From Desulfatibacillum sp. (GTDB lineage Bacteria > Desulfobacterota > Desulfobacteria > Desulfobacterales > Desulfatibacillaceae): a stretch of DNA of 64,000 bases. Where the stretch lies: contig JAEINP010000017.1 of the NCBI GenBank assembly GCA_016342355.1, positions 1-64,000 on the forward strand. The letters are read 5' to 3'. A program made the position numbers and the translations under genes. The notes beneath the pieces are model-generated. The model had not been told where the DNA came from. It did not search any database and saw only the letters and a list, made by a program, of their open reading frames with translations. Below, piece after piece: positions 24,123 through 32,598 of this stretch; positions within the stretch are counted from its first letter, which is position 1; every line of letters starts with the position of its first letter.

Positions 24123-26609
24123 ATGGAAAGCGGGAAAATGTTGAACACGAACAACCCACAGGAAGTGGCGAAGGCATTGGCCGTCGTTGGTTCCAGCGTG
24201 CTTTTGGCAAACCCTAAAATGGGGTGCGCCATGGCTCTCACGAACACAGGCAAAGGCCTTGAAACAAAGGCCCATGTGTTTTCAACCCCCCACCCCATCA
24301 CGACCAAGGGCGCACTCAGCCTTGCGGCCTGCAACGAACTGGCTGCTTCAGGAATTATGCCTTCCATGGAATGCAGTTCCCATGCCTCCACGAAAAGGCT
24401 TGTGGCCCGCGGAGCCATGGCGGCCGCTTTCTCCGGCGCCCTGTTGTTTGGAATGGGAGCCTCCGACGCCATGGCCCAGGGTTTTGGTTACAATTATTAT
24501 GGAGGAACCAATCCTCTGGAAGATGTCTGGGCATACAACGCCAAACCAGCTTTCGTGGATATTGATAATGACGGTGATTTGGACTGCTTTGTCGGTGAAA
24601 ATGGCGGAACCGTGCAATTCTGGAAAAATTCCGGCACTCCGAGAGCGGCATCCTTCACCCGGATGATCGGGGCGGATAATCCCCTGAGCGATACCAATGT
24701 GTTGGACCTCGCCTCTCCTGCTTTTGTGGATATCGACGGCGACGGCGACATGGATGCCTTTATCGGCCATGCGAATGAAATGTATCAGACATGGGGCGAA
24801 TATTCAGGTGAGGAATCCCTTGTCACCTTCCTGGAAAACACTGGCACCCCCGAGGCTCCGGTATTCAATTTTAACGCTGTGGCGTCCGACACCCGCAAGA
24901 CCATCACCGAAAACCCGCTCATTGTGCAGGGCGGCTATTTCGCTGCCCCCACCTTTGCCGATATTGACGGCGATGGCGATATGGACGCCTTTGTGGGTGA
25001 CAGCTACGGGAATATCCGCCGCTATGAAAACGTGACCGGAGAGAACCCGAGCAAAGCCATCAGGTCTACCATTGTTTTTGTGTCCCGGGGGCCACTCCCG
25101 GGTAAAGACAGCTACCCAATTGACGCCGACAACGGAAATGCAGCGCCTTCCTTTGTGGACGTAGACGGCGACGGGGACCTGGACCTTTTTGTGGGCAACA
25201 AGTACGGCGCTATCCAGTATTTCGAAAACACAGGATCGGCCCAGGAATTTGAATTCACGGAACGGACCATGAGCCAGAATCCTTTGAGGGTAAACCCCGG
25301 AATCAATTCCGCCCCTGTCTTTGCCGATATTAACGGGGATGGATTGGCGGACTGTTTTATGGGTTCTTCCTGGACGAATACTAAAAGACGTATTCAAGAG
25401 CCAACAGAGTCTCCAACGGACTTCTACTCAAACCTTTTTGTGCGCTACTACCAGAACACCGGGACAGCCACAAAACCCGCTTTCCTGTCCCGGGGAGACA
25501 ATCCTTTCAATCTGGGCCCCAACGCTCTCATGGCCTCACCCGCCTTGGGAGATATTGACAACGACGGCGACTTGGATGCCCTGGTAGGCAGCATGTCCAT
25601 CGGTAAAAAAGCTCAGTCTAAAGACAACAAGGGCTCGTATTTTGGATCAAGGGCTTTGCGGTATTATGAAAATACAGGTGAAGCCAGCGCTCCGGTCTTT
25701 GCCCTATGGTCCGGGGAAGATGACCCGTGGTCTATCCCGTCGAATTGGCAACTGCCCACTCCCGCCATCGCCGACCTGAACGGAGACGGGTTTAACGAAG
25801 TCTACATGGGCTATACCAGCTATGCTGGAGGCAAGGAGTCATCTTCCTATACTAATCATATTGACGCCTATCAGTTCATTACCGACACAAAATCCTTTGT
25901 GGCCGCCAGCCAGAACCCCCTGAACGACCTTGTGGACCTGCCCGGGTATCCAGGCCCGGCCTTTGTGGACATAGACGGCGACGGCGACCTGGACCTTTTT
26001 GTCGCCGGTTCGGAATACATGGGTGAGTATATTAGGCCCAATGGCCAAATCCTGTTCTATCGCAACGAAGGCACGTCCATCAGTCCCACCTTTGCCTTGG
26101 TGACAGGGGATGCCAATCCTCTAACGGGTATTGAAGGAATGGTGATTTCCAGGCTGAGTTTCGCCGACGTGGACGGCGACGGCGACATGGACGCTGTCCT
26201 GAGCGAGATGTACCCAAATGACTCAGCCTTTAGAAAAAGCGCTGAACCAACCATGGGAACCCGGTATTTTAAAAATACGGGAACTAAAACCAGTCCCGTA
26301 TTTGAAGAAAAGGTTGACAACGCCAATCCCTTTGAGGTCACCAAGACAAAGACCATTCTCGGAGCCACGGCTTTGGCGGATCTGGACAATGACCATGATA
26401 TCGACGCTGTGATGGGCGACTACAATGGCAAGCTGTATTACTTCCGTAACATCAAGACTGTTGAGGAAGCCAACGCCATCCTGAAGGATGATGACGACTG
26501 GTTGTGCTTTGTGGACAGCGCCCAATCCGAAGTCTCTCTTTGGAACAGGCTGACCGATTCTTGCAAGCAGAGCGCCCAAAAAATTAAGAACTTTTTTTCT
26601 CCGTCCTGA
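24123..26609 (+). CDS. FG-GAP/VCBS repeat protein, array member 3
   Basis: 828 aa. The ATG at 24123 follows AGGAG at eight bases; an earlier in-frame start 30 codons up would read through the leader and is rejected. The extension (NNPQEVAKALA, MGCAMALTNTGKG, Cys35) and the KRLVARGAMAAAFSGALL segment are nearly identical to member 2, as is the tail (ending KNFFSPS). Ten repeats are present; the fifth (ADINGDGLADCFMG) and seventh are weaker. Closest in sequence and flanks to member 2. Confidence 0.87.
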   Translation: MESGKMLNTNNPQEVAKALAVVGSSVLLANPKMGCAMALTNTGKGLETKAHVFSTPHPITTKGALSLAACNELAASGIMPSMECSSHASTKRLVARGAMAAAFSGALLFGMGASDAMAQGFGYNYYGGTNPLEDVWAYNAKPAFVDIDNDGDLDCFVGENGGTVQFWKNSGTPRAASFTRMIGADNPLSDTNVLDLASPAFVDIDGDGDMDAFIGHANEMYQTWGEYSGEESLVTFLENTGTPEAPVFNFNAVASDTRKTITENPLIVQGGYFAAPTFADIDGDGDMDAFVGDSYGNIRRYENVTGENPSKAIRSTIVFVSRGPLPGKDSYPIDADNGNAAPSFVDVDGDGDLDLFVGNKYGAIQYFENTGSAQEFEFTERTMSQNPLRVNPGINSAPVFADINGDGLADCFMGSSWTNTKRRIQEPTESPTDFYSNLFVRYYQNTGTATKPAFLSRGDNPFNLGPNALMASPALGDIDNDGDLDALVGSMSIGKKAQSKDNKGSYFGSRALRYYENTGEASAPVFALWSGEDDPWSIPSNWQLPTPAIADLNGDGFNEVYMGYTSYAGGKESSSYTNHIDAYQFITDTKSFVAASQNPLNDLVDLPGYPGPAFVDIDGDGDLDLFVAGSEYMGEYIRPNGQILFYRNEGTSISPTFALVTGDANPLTGIEGMVISRLSFADVDGDGDMDAVLSEMYPNDSAFRKSAEPTMGTRYFKNTGTKTSPVFEEKVDNANPFEVTKTKTILGATALADLDNDHDIDAVMGDYNGKLYYFRNIKTVEEANAILKDDDDWLCFVDSAQSEVSLWNRLTDSCKQSAQKIKNFFSPS

Positions 26610-26635
26610 TTTTTAAAGTAAAATCGATGACATAG

Positions 26636-26668
26636 AAAGGGGGAACCTCATAACGGGGTTCCCCCTTT
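26636..26668 (+). terminator. Terminator after paralogue 3
   Basis: AAAGGGGGAACC arm, 8-nt loop, GGTTCCCCCTTT arm, followed by GCATTTTTT. Same position and length as the terminators after members 2, 4 and 5 but with AACC/GGTT in place of AGCC/GGCT, which keeps pairing. Confidence 0.8.
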
Positions 26669-26734
26669 GCATTTTTTGGATTGGACTCAGGGCGCAAAGG
26701 CCATTTTTTATGCTGGACGCGCAAACAAAAATGA

Positions 26735-26872
26735 GTTAAAATTCGCGTATACATATCTGTGTGTTACATGAAGCCTCTTGCAGAAGCCCGTATGATTCAT
26801 CATTTTTTTTTGAACCGGATGGGGCCTAATAATCGTAAATTGGATCTGATACTGCTTGAAACGGCGGTTTGA
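26735..26872 (+). pseudogene. Remnant of a GNAT acetyltransferase C-terminal end
   Basis: An open frame with no plausible own start contains YMKPLAEARMIHHFF. The end of the GNAT protein at 18391-18450 reads YMESIAEARMVHKLL: nine of thirteen residues agree over the core. It stops at 26870. Nothing of the upstream propeller or first GNAT is visible here, so this is a decayed duplicate fragment. Confidence 0.6.
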
Positions 26873-27002
26873 TACACAGGGACGCCAGACGAATGCAAGC
26901 CTATGCAGCCAATCAAACCCCATAGTATCAATTGCTTTTGAACACTGAGAAAACGGTCCTTGGCTGCAGGAATTCTTCAATTGATATAGCCCGTTTTGTT
27001 TT

Positions 27003-27078
27003 TGGCGCGGGAAGAGGGGGAATTCTCACGTCGATCTCATACTTGCGTTAACCTTTAAGAATTCGGGAGTGGATGACT
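27003..27078 (+). promoter_or_regulatory. Shared leader element L4 before paralogue 4
   Basis: CGCGGGAA and TTCTCACG arms (one mismatch) around GAGGGGGA, then AACCTTT and CGGGAG before ATG 27079. The spacer upstream of it (26873-27002) differs from copies A and B. Confidence 0.6.
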
Positions 27079-29601
27079 ATGGACAGAGGAAAAAAGGTGA
27101 ACACAAACGATCCGCAGGAAGTGGCGAAGGCGCTGGCCCAGGTCGGCTCCAGCGTGCTCCTGGCCAACCCTAAAATGGGGTGCGCCATGGCGCTTACCAA
27201 CACCGGCGATGGGCTGGAAAAAAAGGCCCATTGGTTTTCAACCTCCCACCCCATTACCGCCAAGGGAGCGCTTAGCCGTGCGGCCCGCAATGAACTGGCG
27301 GCCTCAGGGCTTGTGCCTTCCATCGCATGCGGGACAAGCGCTTCCACCAAAAGGCTTGTGGCGCGGGGCGCCATGGCGGCGGCCTTTTCCGGCGCTATGT
27401 TGTTTGGCATGGGAGCCACCGATGCCATGGCCCGGGATTTTGGTTTCACCTATTATGGAGGAACCAACCCCCTGGGAGAGGTTTTCGCATCCGGCGCCAA
27501 GCCCGCGTTTGTGGATATCGACAAAGACGGCGACATGGACTGCTTTATCGGTGAAAATGGTGGATCCGTTCAGTATTGGAAAAACAATTCCCAGGGTGGC
27601 GCCGCTTCCTTTACCAGGGTGACCGGCGAAGGCAACCCCTTTTCTGATACCGATGTCCTGTATTGGGCGGCCCCCACATTCGTGGATATTGACGGCGACG
27701 GCGACATGGACGCCTTTATCGGCCATGCCACAGAGCTGTATCAATACTGGCCCACAAAGAATGGCGGCAGCGACTCGCTTGTATCATTTATAGAAAATAC
27801 AGGCACTCCCCAGGTCCCCGTGTTTGACTCTGGAGTATTCACAGATACCATCCGCAAAACCATCCCCCAAAACCCCCTCATTGTGCAGGGCGACCATTGC
27901 GCGGTCCCCACCTTTGCCGATATTGACGGCGACGGCGACATGGACGCCTTTGTGGGTGATAGCGAAGGCTATATCCGCGTTTATGAAAATGTGACAGGGG
28001 AAGACCCGAGAAAAGTCATCACCGCTACCATTGACTTTATGAGCCAGGGGCTACTCCCGGGCAACGATGGCTACCCCATTTATGCCTACAACGGATATGC
28101 GGCGCCTTCCTTTGTGGACGTGGACGGCGACGGGGACCTGGACCTTTTTGTGGGCAACAAGTACGGCGCTATCCAGTATTTTCAAAACACGGGGACAGCC
28201 CAGAGTTTTCAATTCACGGAAATGACCCTGTGCCAGAATCCCATCAAGGTGAATCCCGGGGCTTATTCCGCCCCTGCGTTTACCGATATAAATGGGGACG
28301 GACGCATGGATGCTTTTTTGGGCGCCTCCTGGTTCTATGGGTTTGGCCGAAAACAAGAACAAGAGATAGGTACGAGCTTCTATTCAAGCCTTTTTGTGCG
28401 CTATTACCAGAACACCGGGACAGCCACGGAACCCGCCTTCCGGTCCCGTGGGGACAATCCCTTCAACCTGGGACCCGACGCCATGATGCCCTCGCCCGCC
28501 TTGGGAGACATTGACAACGACGGCGACCTGGACGCCATTGTAGGCTGTTTTTCCCCGATTTGGTATAACTACGCCGCCAAGGAAGAGGCCGGAAAGGGCA
28601 AACCAGTTTACCTCAAACAGAGTTTGCGGTACTATGAAAATACAGGCACAGTAGGAGATCCTGTCTTTGCCTTGTGGTCCGCCGCGGCTGATCCGTGGGA
28701 AAACCGCATGGATTGGTATCTGCCCTCCCCCGCCATCGCCGATCTGGACGGGGACGGCTCAAATGAAGTCTATGTGGGCTATTCGGTGGACGAGGAAATT
28801 CTTAGGAGTTCAAAGGATCCCATAACCTATACCAGCTATATTGAAGCCTATCAGTACATCACCAACACAAGATCCTTTGTGACTGCCTGCCAGAATCCCT
28901 TGGGCGATTTTGCCGACCTGCCCATGTACCCGTCCCCTGCCTTTGTGGACGTGGATGGCGACGGCGACCTGGACGTCTTTATTTCGGGTCGTTTTGAGGA
29001 AGTGGAATATGCCCCGCTCCTGCGAAAGGGGGATGTTGTCACATACACTTACGAGGCGGACATCGCGTTCTACCGCAATGAAGGGACGGCCATCACTCCC
29101 ACCTTCACTCTGGTGGAAGGAGAGGGCAATCCCCTCACCGGTGTTGAGGGAATGATGATGCCCAGGCTGAGTTTCGCCGACGTGGACGGCGACGGCGACA
29201 TGGATGCTGTCCTGAGCGAATTGTTCCCCTATGGCGGATTGACCTTGGGAAACCGATACTTTCAAAACACCGGCACAAAGACAGAGCCGGTTTTCGAGGA
29301 ACGGGAAGGCAACGCCAATCCCTTGGAGGTCATGACCAAAATAACCATCCCCGGGGCGACTGCCTTGGCGGACCTTGATAATGACAAGGACGTGGACGCT
29401 ATCGTCGGAGACTATTTTGGCAAACTGTATTACTTCCGGAACATTAAAACCGTCGAGGAAGCCAACGCCATCCTCAAGGATAACGACGACTGGCTGTGTT
29501 TTGTGGACAGCGCCCAATCCGAGGTTTCACTGTGGAACAGGCTGACCGAGTCCTGCAAGCAGGGTGCCCAGAAAATCAGGATGCTCTTTTCACCTTCCTG
29601 A
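27079..29601 (+). CDS. FG-GAP/VCBS repeat protein, array member 4
   Basis: 840 aa. The ATG at 27079 is preferred over the ATG two codons earlier because it gives a nine-base spacing from GGGAG. Same architecture: extension with MGCAMALTNTGDG (Cys35), KRLVARGAMAAAFSGAML segment, an AMAR cleavage-like site, ten Ca-binding repeats and a VEEANAILKDNDDWLCF tail ending MLFSPS. It differs from member 5 mainly in loops between repeats. Confidence 0.87.
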   Translation: MDRGKKVNTNDPQEVAKALAQVGSSVLLANPKMGCAMALTNTGDGLEKKAHWFSTSHPITAKGALSRAARNELAASGLVPSIACGTSASTKRLVARGAMAAAFSGAMLFGMGATDAMARDFGFTYYGGTNPLGEVFASGAKPAFVDIDKDGDMDCFIGENGGSVQYWKNNSQGGAASFTRVTGEGNPFSDTDVLYWAAPTFVDIDGDGDMDAFIGHATELYQYWPTKNGGSDSLVSFIENTGTPQVPVFDSGVFTDTIRKTIPQNPLIVQGDHCAVPTFADIDGDGDMDAFVGDSEGYIRVYENVTGEDPRKVITATIDFMSQGLLPGNDGYPIYAYNGYAAPSFVDVDGDGDLDLFVGNKYGAIQYFQNTGTAQSFQFTEMTLCQNPIKVNPGAYSAPAFTDINGDGRMDAFLGASWFYGFGRKQEQEIGTSFYSSLFVRYYQNTGTATEPAFRSRGDNPFNLGPDAMMPSPALGDIDNDGDLDAIVGCFSPIWYNYAAKEEAGKGKPVYLKQSLRYYENTGTVGDPVFALWSAAADPWENRMDWYLPSPAIADLDGDGSNEVYVGYSVDEEILRSSKDPITYTSYIEAYQYITNTRSFVTACQNPLGDFADLPMYPSPAFVDVDGDGDLDVFISGRFEEVEYAPLLRKGDVVTYTYEADIAFYRNEGTAITPTFTLVEGEGNPLTGVEGMMMPRLSFADVDGDGDMDAVLSELFPYGGLTLGNRYFQNTGTKTEPVFEEREGNANPLEVMTKITIPGATALADLDNDKDVDAIVGDYFGKLYYFRNIKTVEEANAILKDNDDWLCFVDSAQSEVSLWNRLTESCKQGAQKIRMLFSPS

Positions 29602-29618
29602 TTTTAAGTTCCCATACC

Positions 29619-29669
29619 AAACGCTAAAAAAGGGGGAGCCTCTAAAAGGGCTCCCCCTTCTTTACGTTT
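29619..29669 (+). terminator. Terminator after paralogue 4
   Basis: AAACGCTAAAAAAGGGGGAGCC arm pairs with GGCTCCCCCTTCTTTACGTTT, with a 7-nt loop. Compensatory partner of the terminator after paralogue 2. Confidence 0.85.
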
Positions 29670-29872
29670 GTGGGGTTATATTTTTCGCCTATGGACAATT
29701 TTTTGCAACCTCAAATTCAGTCCCAGCATTGCACCCGGTTTCCGGGAGACTCGGGTGCCTAAAAAAAATGAAAATATAAAATTCAGTTTGATTTATTATG
29801 TGTTGGTAATGTAAGTTCAAGAATTAGTAACATACGCTTATTAAAATGATGATAAAAATTTCCAATTGGGGG
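29619..29872 (+). repeat. Intergenic repeat copy B (paralogues 4-5)
   Basis: Second copy of the ~230-bp spacer found at 23812-24043. It keeps the GCACCCGGTTTCCGGGAGAC block exactly but has an extra ~25-nt insertion (GTTCAAGAATTAGTAACA-like) in the A/T-rich part. Confidence 0.8.
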
Positions 29873-29874
29873 AG

Positions 29875-29951
29875 TAGCGCGGGAAGAGGGGGGGAATTCT
29901 CACCTCTATCCAATACTATCGGTAACCTTTCAGGATTCAGGAGTGGAACTT
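29875..29951 (+). promoter_or_regulatory. Shared leader element L5 before paralogue 5
   Basis: CGCGGGAA and TTCTCACC arms around an expanded loop GAGGGGGGGA, then GGTAACCTTT and GGAG eight bases before ATG 29952. The lower stem is weakened to a few pairs in this copy. Confidence 0.55.
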
Positions 29952-32516
29952 ATGGACAGAGAAAAAATGGTGAACACAAACGATCCGCAGGAAGTTGCAA
30001 AGGCGTTGGCCCGGGTTGGCTCCACAGTGCTCCTGGCCAATCCCAAAATGGGATGCGCCATGGCCCTTACCAACACCGGCAACGGCCTGGAAAAAAGGGC
30101 CCATTGGTTTTCAACCTCCCACCCCATCACGACCAAGGGCGCCCTTAGCGGCCCAGCCTGCAAGGAACTGACGGCTTCAGGAATCCTGCCTTCCATGGCG
30201 AATGGATCGGGCTCTCCCACCAAAAGGCTTGTGGCCCGAGGCGCCATGGCGGCTGCCTTTTCCGGCGCCATGTTGCTTGGCATGGGAACCACCGATGCCA
30301 TGGCCCGGGATTTTGGTTTTACCTACTATGGAGGAACCAACCCTCTGGCGGATGTTTTGGCGCCAGGCGCCAAGCCAGCCTTTGTGGATATAGACAATGA
30401 CGGCGACCTGGACTGCTTTGTCGGAAGCGAGAACGGAGACATTGTCTATTTGAAAAACGGCGGAAACTCTTCCAGCCCCAGTTTTTCTGTGGTCGCAGGG
30501 GACGCCAACCCCTTGAGCGGTACAGATTATTTCAGACACACCTCTCCCGCTTTTGTGGACATCGACGGCGACGGCGATATGGATTGCTTTGTGGGAACCT
30601 TTGAGGGGGACTATTATCAGACCTGGGAAGCCAAAGGTTCAAGTGATTATTCTTCCATCAGTTTTTTTGAAAACACCGGAACGCCCCAGGTCCCTGTTTT
30701 CAACGTGAACAATGTCGTTTTGTCAGACACCCGAAAGACCATGGTTTATAATCCTCTTGTTGTGGGAGACATCTGGAATGCCTCCCCCGTCTTTGTGGAC
30801 ATCGACGGCGACGGCGATATGGATGCCTTTGTGGGCGACTTCTACGGAGTCATTCATAGTTTTGAAAACATGACAATTAATCCCGATTCCACAAAAGGCG
30901 CCATAACCGGTACAGTCGCTTTTGAGGACCGGGGAGTGTTGCAAGACTACGACGGCAATTACATATGGGCTTATAACGGATATGCCTCCCCCGCCTTCTC
31001 GGACGTGGATGGCGACGGCGACATGGACCTTTTTGTGGGAAACAAGTACGGGGCGGTCCAGTATTTCGAGAACACGGGAACGAGCACGGATTTCAAGTTC
31101 ACGGAACGCACCATGTGTCAGAATCCTGCAAGATTGAATCCCGGCATGTACTCCGCCCCCGCATTTGCGGACATCAACGGAGACGGTCTGGCGGACCTGT
31201 TCTTTGGCGCGTCCCCGTTTGAATGGTCTGACAAAAAGGGCGAGGAACCAACATTCCTTACCGATTTCAATTCCAACCTGTCTATTCGCTACTACCAGAA
31301 CACGGGGACAGCCACAGAACCCGCCTTCCGGTCACGCGGGGACAACCCCTTTAACCTGGGGCCCGCATTCATGATGCCGTCTCCTGCTTTGGGCGACATT
31401 GACGGCGACGGAGATCTGGACGCAATTGTTGGCGCTTTTGTCTACATTGATCGAGATAAGGCGAAAACAAAAGATAAACAGGAAAGCCAGGAAAGCCAGG
31501 AAAGCCTAAAGTATTACGAGAATATCGGCTCGGAGTCCAATCCGAATTTCGCCTTGTGGAGTATGGAATCCAATCCGTGGAACGTGCCTCGTAAGAATCT
31601 AAGCAACGGATGGTATATGCCTTCCCCGGCCATCGCCGATCTGGACGGAGACGGCTCAAATGAAGTCTATGTGGGCTATTCCGTGGACCAGGAGGTCCTT
31701 AATAGTTCAAAGGGTCCCCTAACCTATACCAGATATATTGAAGCCTACAATTACATTACCAACACAAGATCCTTTGAGGCTGCCGACCAGAACCCCCTGG
31801 GAGACCTTGATGACCTACCCTTGTTTCCCGGCCCGGCTTTTGTGGACATTGACGGGGACGGGGACCTGGACGTTTTTATTTCGGGTCTTTTTGAGGAAGT
31901 GGAATATGCCACGCTCCTGCGAAGGGGGGGCGTTGTCACAATCACTAACGAGGCGGACATCGCGTTCTACCGTAATGAAGGGACGCCCATCACGCCCACA
32001 TTCACCTTGGTGACCGGGGAAGACAATCCTCTCACCGGCGTTGTGGGAGTGATGCTGCCCAGGCTGAATTTTGCCGATGTGGATGGCGATGGCGACCAAG
32101 ACGCTGTCCTGGGAGACCTGTACCCTTTGGGCTATTTTTTCGGGGGAGAAGACTCAACCGGGAGAGCCCGGTACTTTGAAAACACCGGCACAAAGGCAGA
32201 ACCGGTCTTTGTGGAGCGGGAAGGCAACGCCAATCCCTTTGAAGTCATGACTAAAAAGACCATCCCCGGTGCGACTGTCCTGGCGGACCTGGATAACGAC
32301 AAGGACGTGGACGCTATCACCGGAGATTATTTTGGTAAGCTGACATATTTCCGCAACATCAAAACCGTGGAGGAAGCCAACGCCATCCTCAAGGATGACG
32401 ACGACTGGTTGTGCTTTGTGGACAGCGCGGAATCCCAAGCCTCCTTGTGGGACAAGTTGACCGAGTCCTGCAAGCAGGGCGCCCAAAAAATCAGGGAGTT
32501 CTTTTCACCTTCCTGA
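29952..32516 (+). CDS. FG-GAP/VCBS repeat protein, array member 5
   Basis: 854 aa; ATG 29952 follows GGAG at eight bases. Conserved extension (NDPQEVAKALARVGS, Cys35 in MGCAMALTNTGNG), KRLVARGAMAAAFSGAML segment with AMAR site, ten repeats, and the VEEANAILKDDDDWLCF tail ending FFSPS. The loop near residue 503 carries an ESQESQES-like microrepeat (from three AGGAAAGCC copies, about 31480-31505), a sign of recent slippage. Last member of the array. Confidence 0.87.
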   Translation: MDREKMVNTNDPQEVAKALARVGSTVLLANPKMGCAMALTNTGNGLEKRAHWFSTSHPITTKGALSGPACKELTASGILPSMANGSGSPTKRLVARGAMAAAFSGAMLLGMGTTDAMARDFGFTYYGGTNPLADVLAPGAKPAFVDIDNDGDLDCFVGSENGDIVYLKNGGNSSSPSFSVVAGDANPLSGTDYFRHTSPAFVDIDGDGDMDCFVGTFEGDYYQTWEAKGSSDYSSISFFENTGTPQVPVFNVNNVVLSDTRKTMVYNPLVVGDIWNASPVFVDIDGDGDMDAFVGDFYGVIHSFENMTINPDSTKGAITGTVAFEDRGVLQDYDGNYIWAYNGYASPAFSDVDGDGDMDLFVGNKYGAVQYFENTGTSTDFKFTERTMCQNPARLNPGMYSAPAFADINGDGLADLFFGASPFEWSDKKGEEPTFLTDFNSNLSIRYYQNTGTATEPAFRSRGDNPFNLGPAFMMPSPALGDIDGDGDLDAIVGAFVYIDRDKAKTKDKQESQESQESLKYYENIGSESNPNFALWSMESNPWNVPRKNLSNGWYMPSPAIADLDGDGSNEVYVGYSVDQEVLNSSKGPLTYTRYIEAYNYITNTRSFEAADQNPLGDLDDLPLFPGPAFVDIDGDGDLDVFISGLFEEVEYATLLRRGGVVTITNEADIAFYRNEGTPITPTFTLVTGEDNPLTGVVGVMLPRLNFADVDGDGDQDAVLGDLYPLGYFFGGEDSTGRARYFENTGTKAEPVFVEREGNANPFEVMTKKTIPGATVLADLDNDKDVDAITGDYFGKLTYFRNIKTVEEANAILKDDDDWLCFVDSAESQASLWDKLTESCKQGAQKIREFFSPS

Positions 32517-32533
32517 TTTTCAGTTCTCATAGC

Positions 32534-32565
32534 AAACACTAAAAAAGGGGGAGCCTTAAAAAAGG
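32534..32565. terminator. Terminator after paralogue 5
   Basis: AAAGGGGGAGCC arm, A-rich loop, GGTTCCCCCTTT arm with one wobble pair. It lies between the array and the convergent TIGR03084-like gene and may serve both. Confidence 0.75.
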
Positions 32566-32598
32566 TTCCCCCTTTGAATTGATGTCTGCTTGTTGGGA

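Noticed and set aside
18900-32500. Clustered direct DNA repeats in the array taken as a CRISPR or satellite
   Set aside because: The repeats are the coding sequence of the DxDGDxD loops and are in frame with variable codons; no spacer pattern exists.
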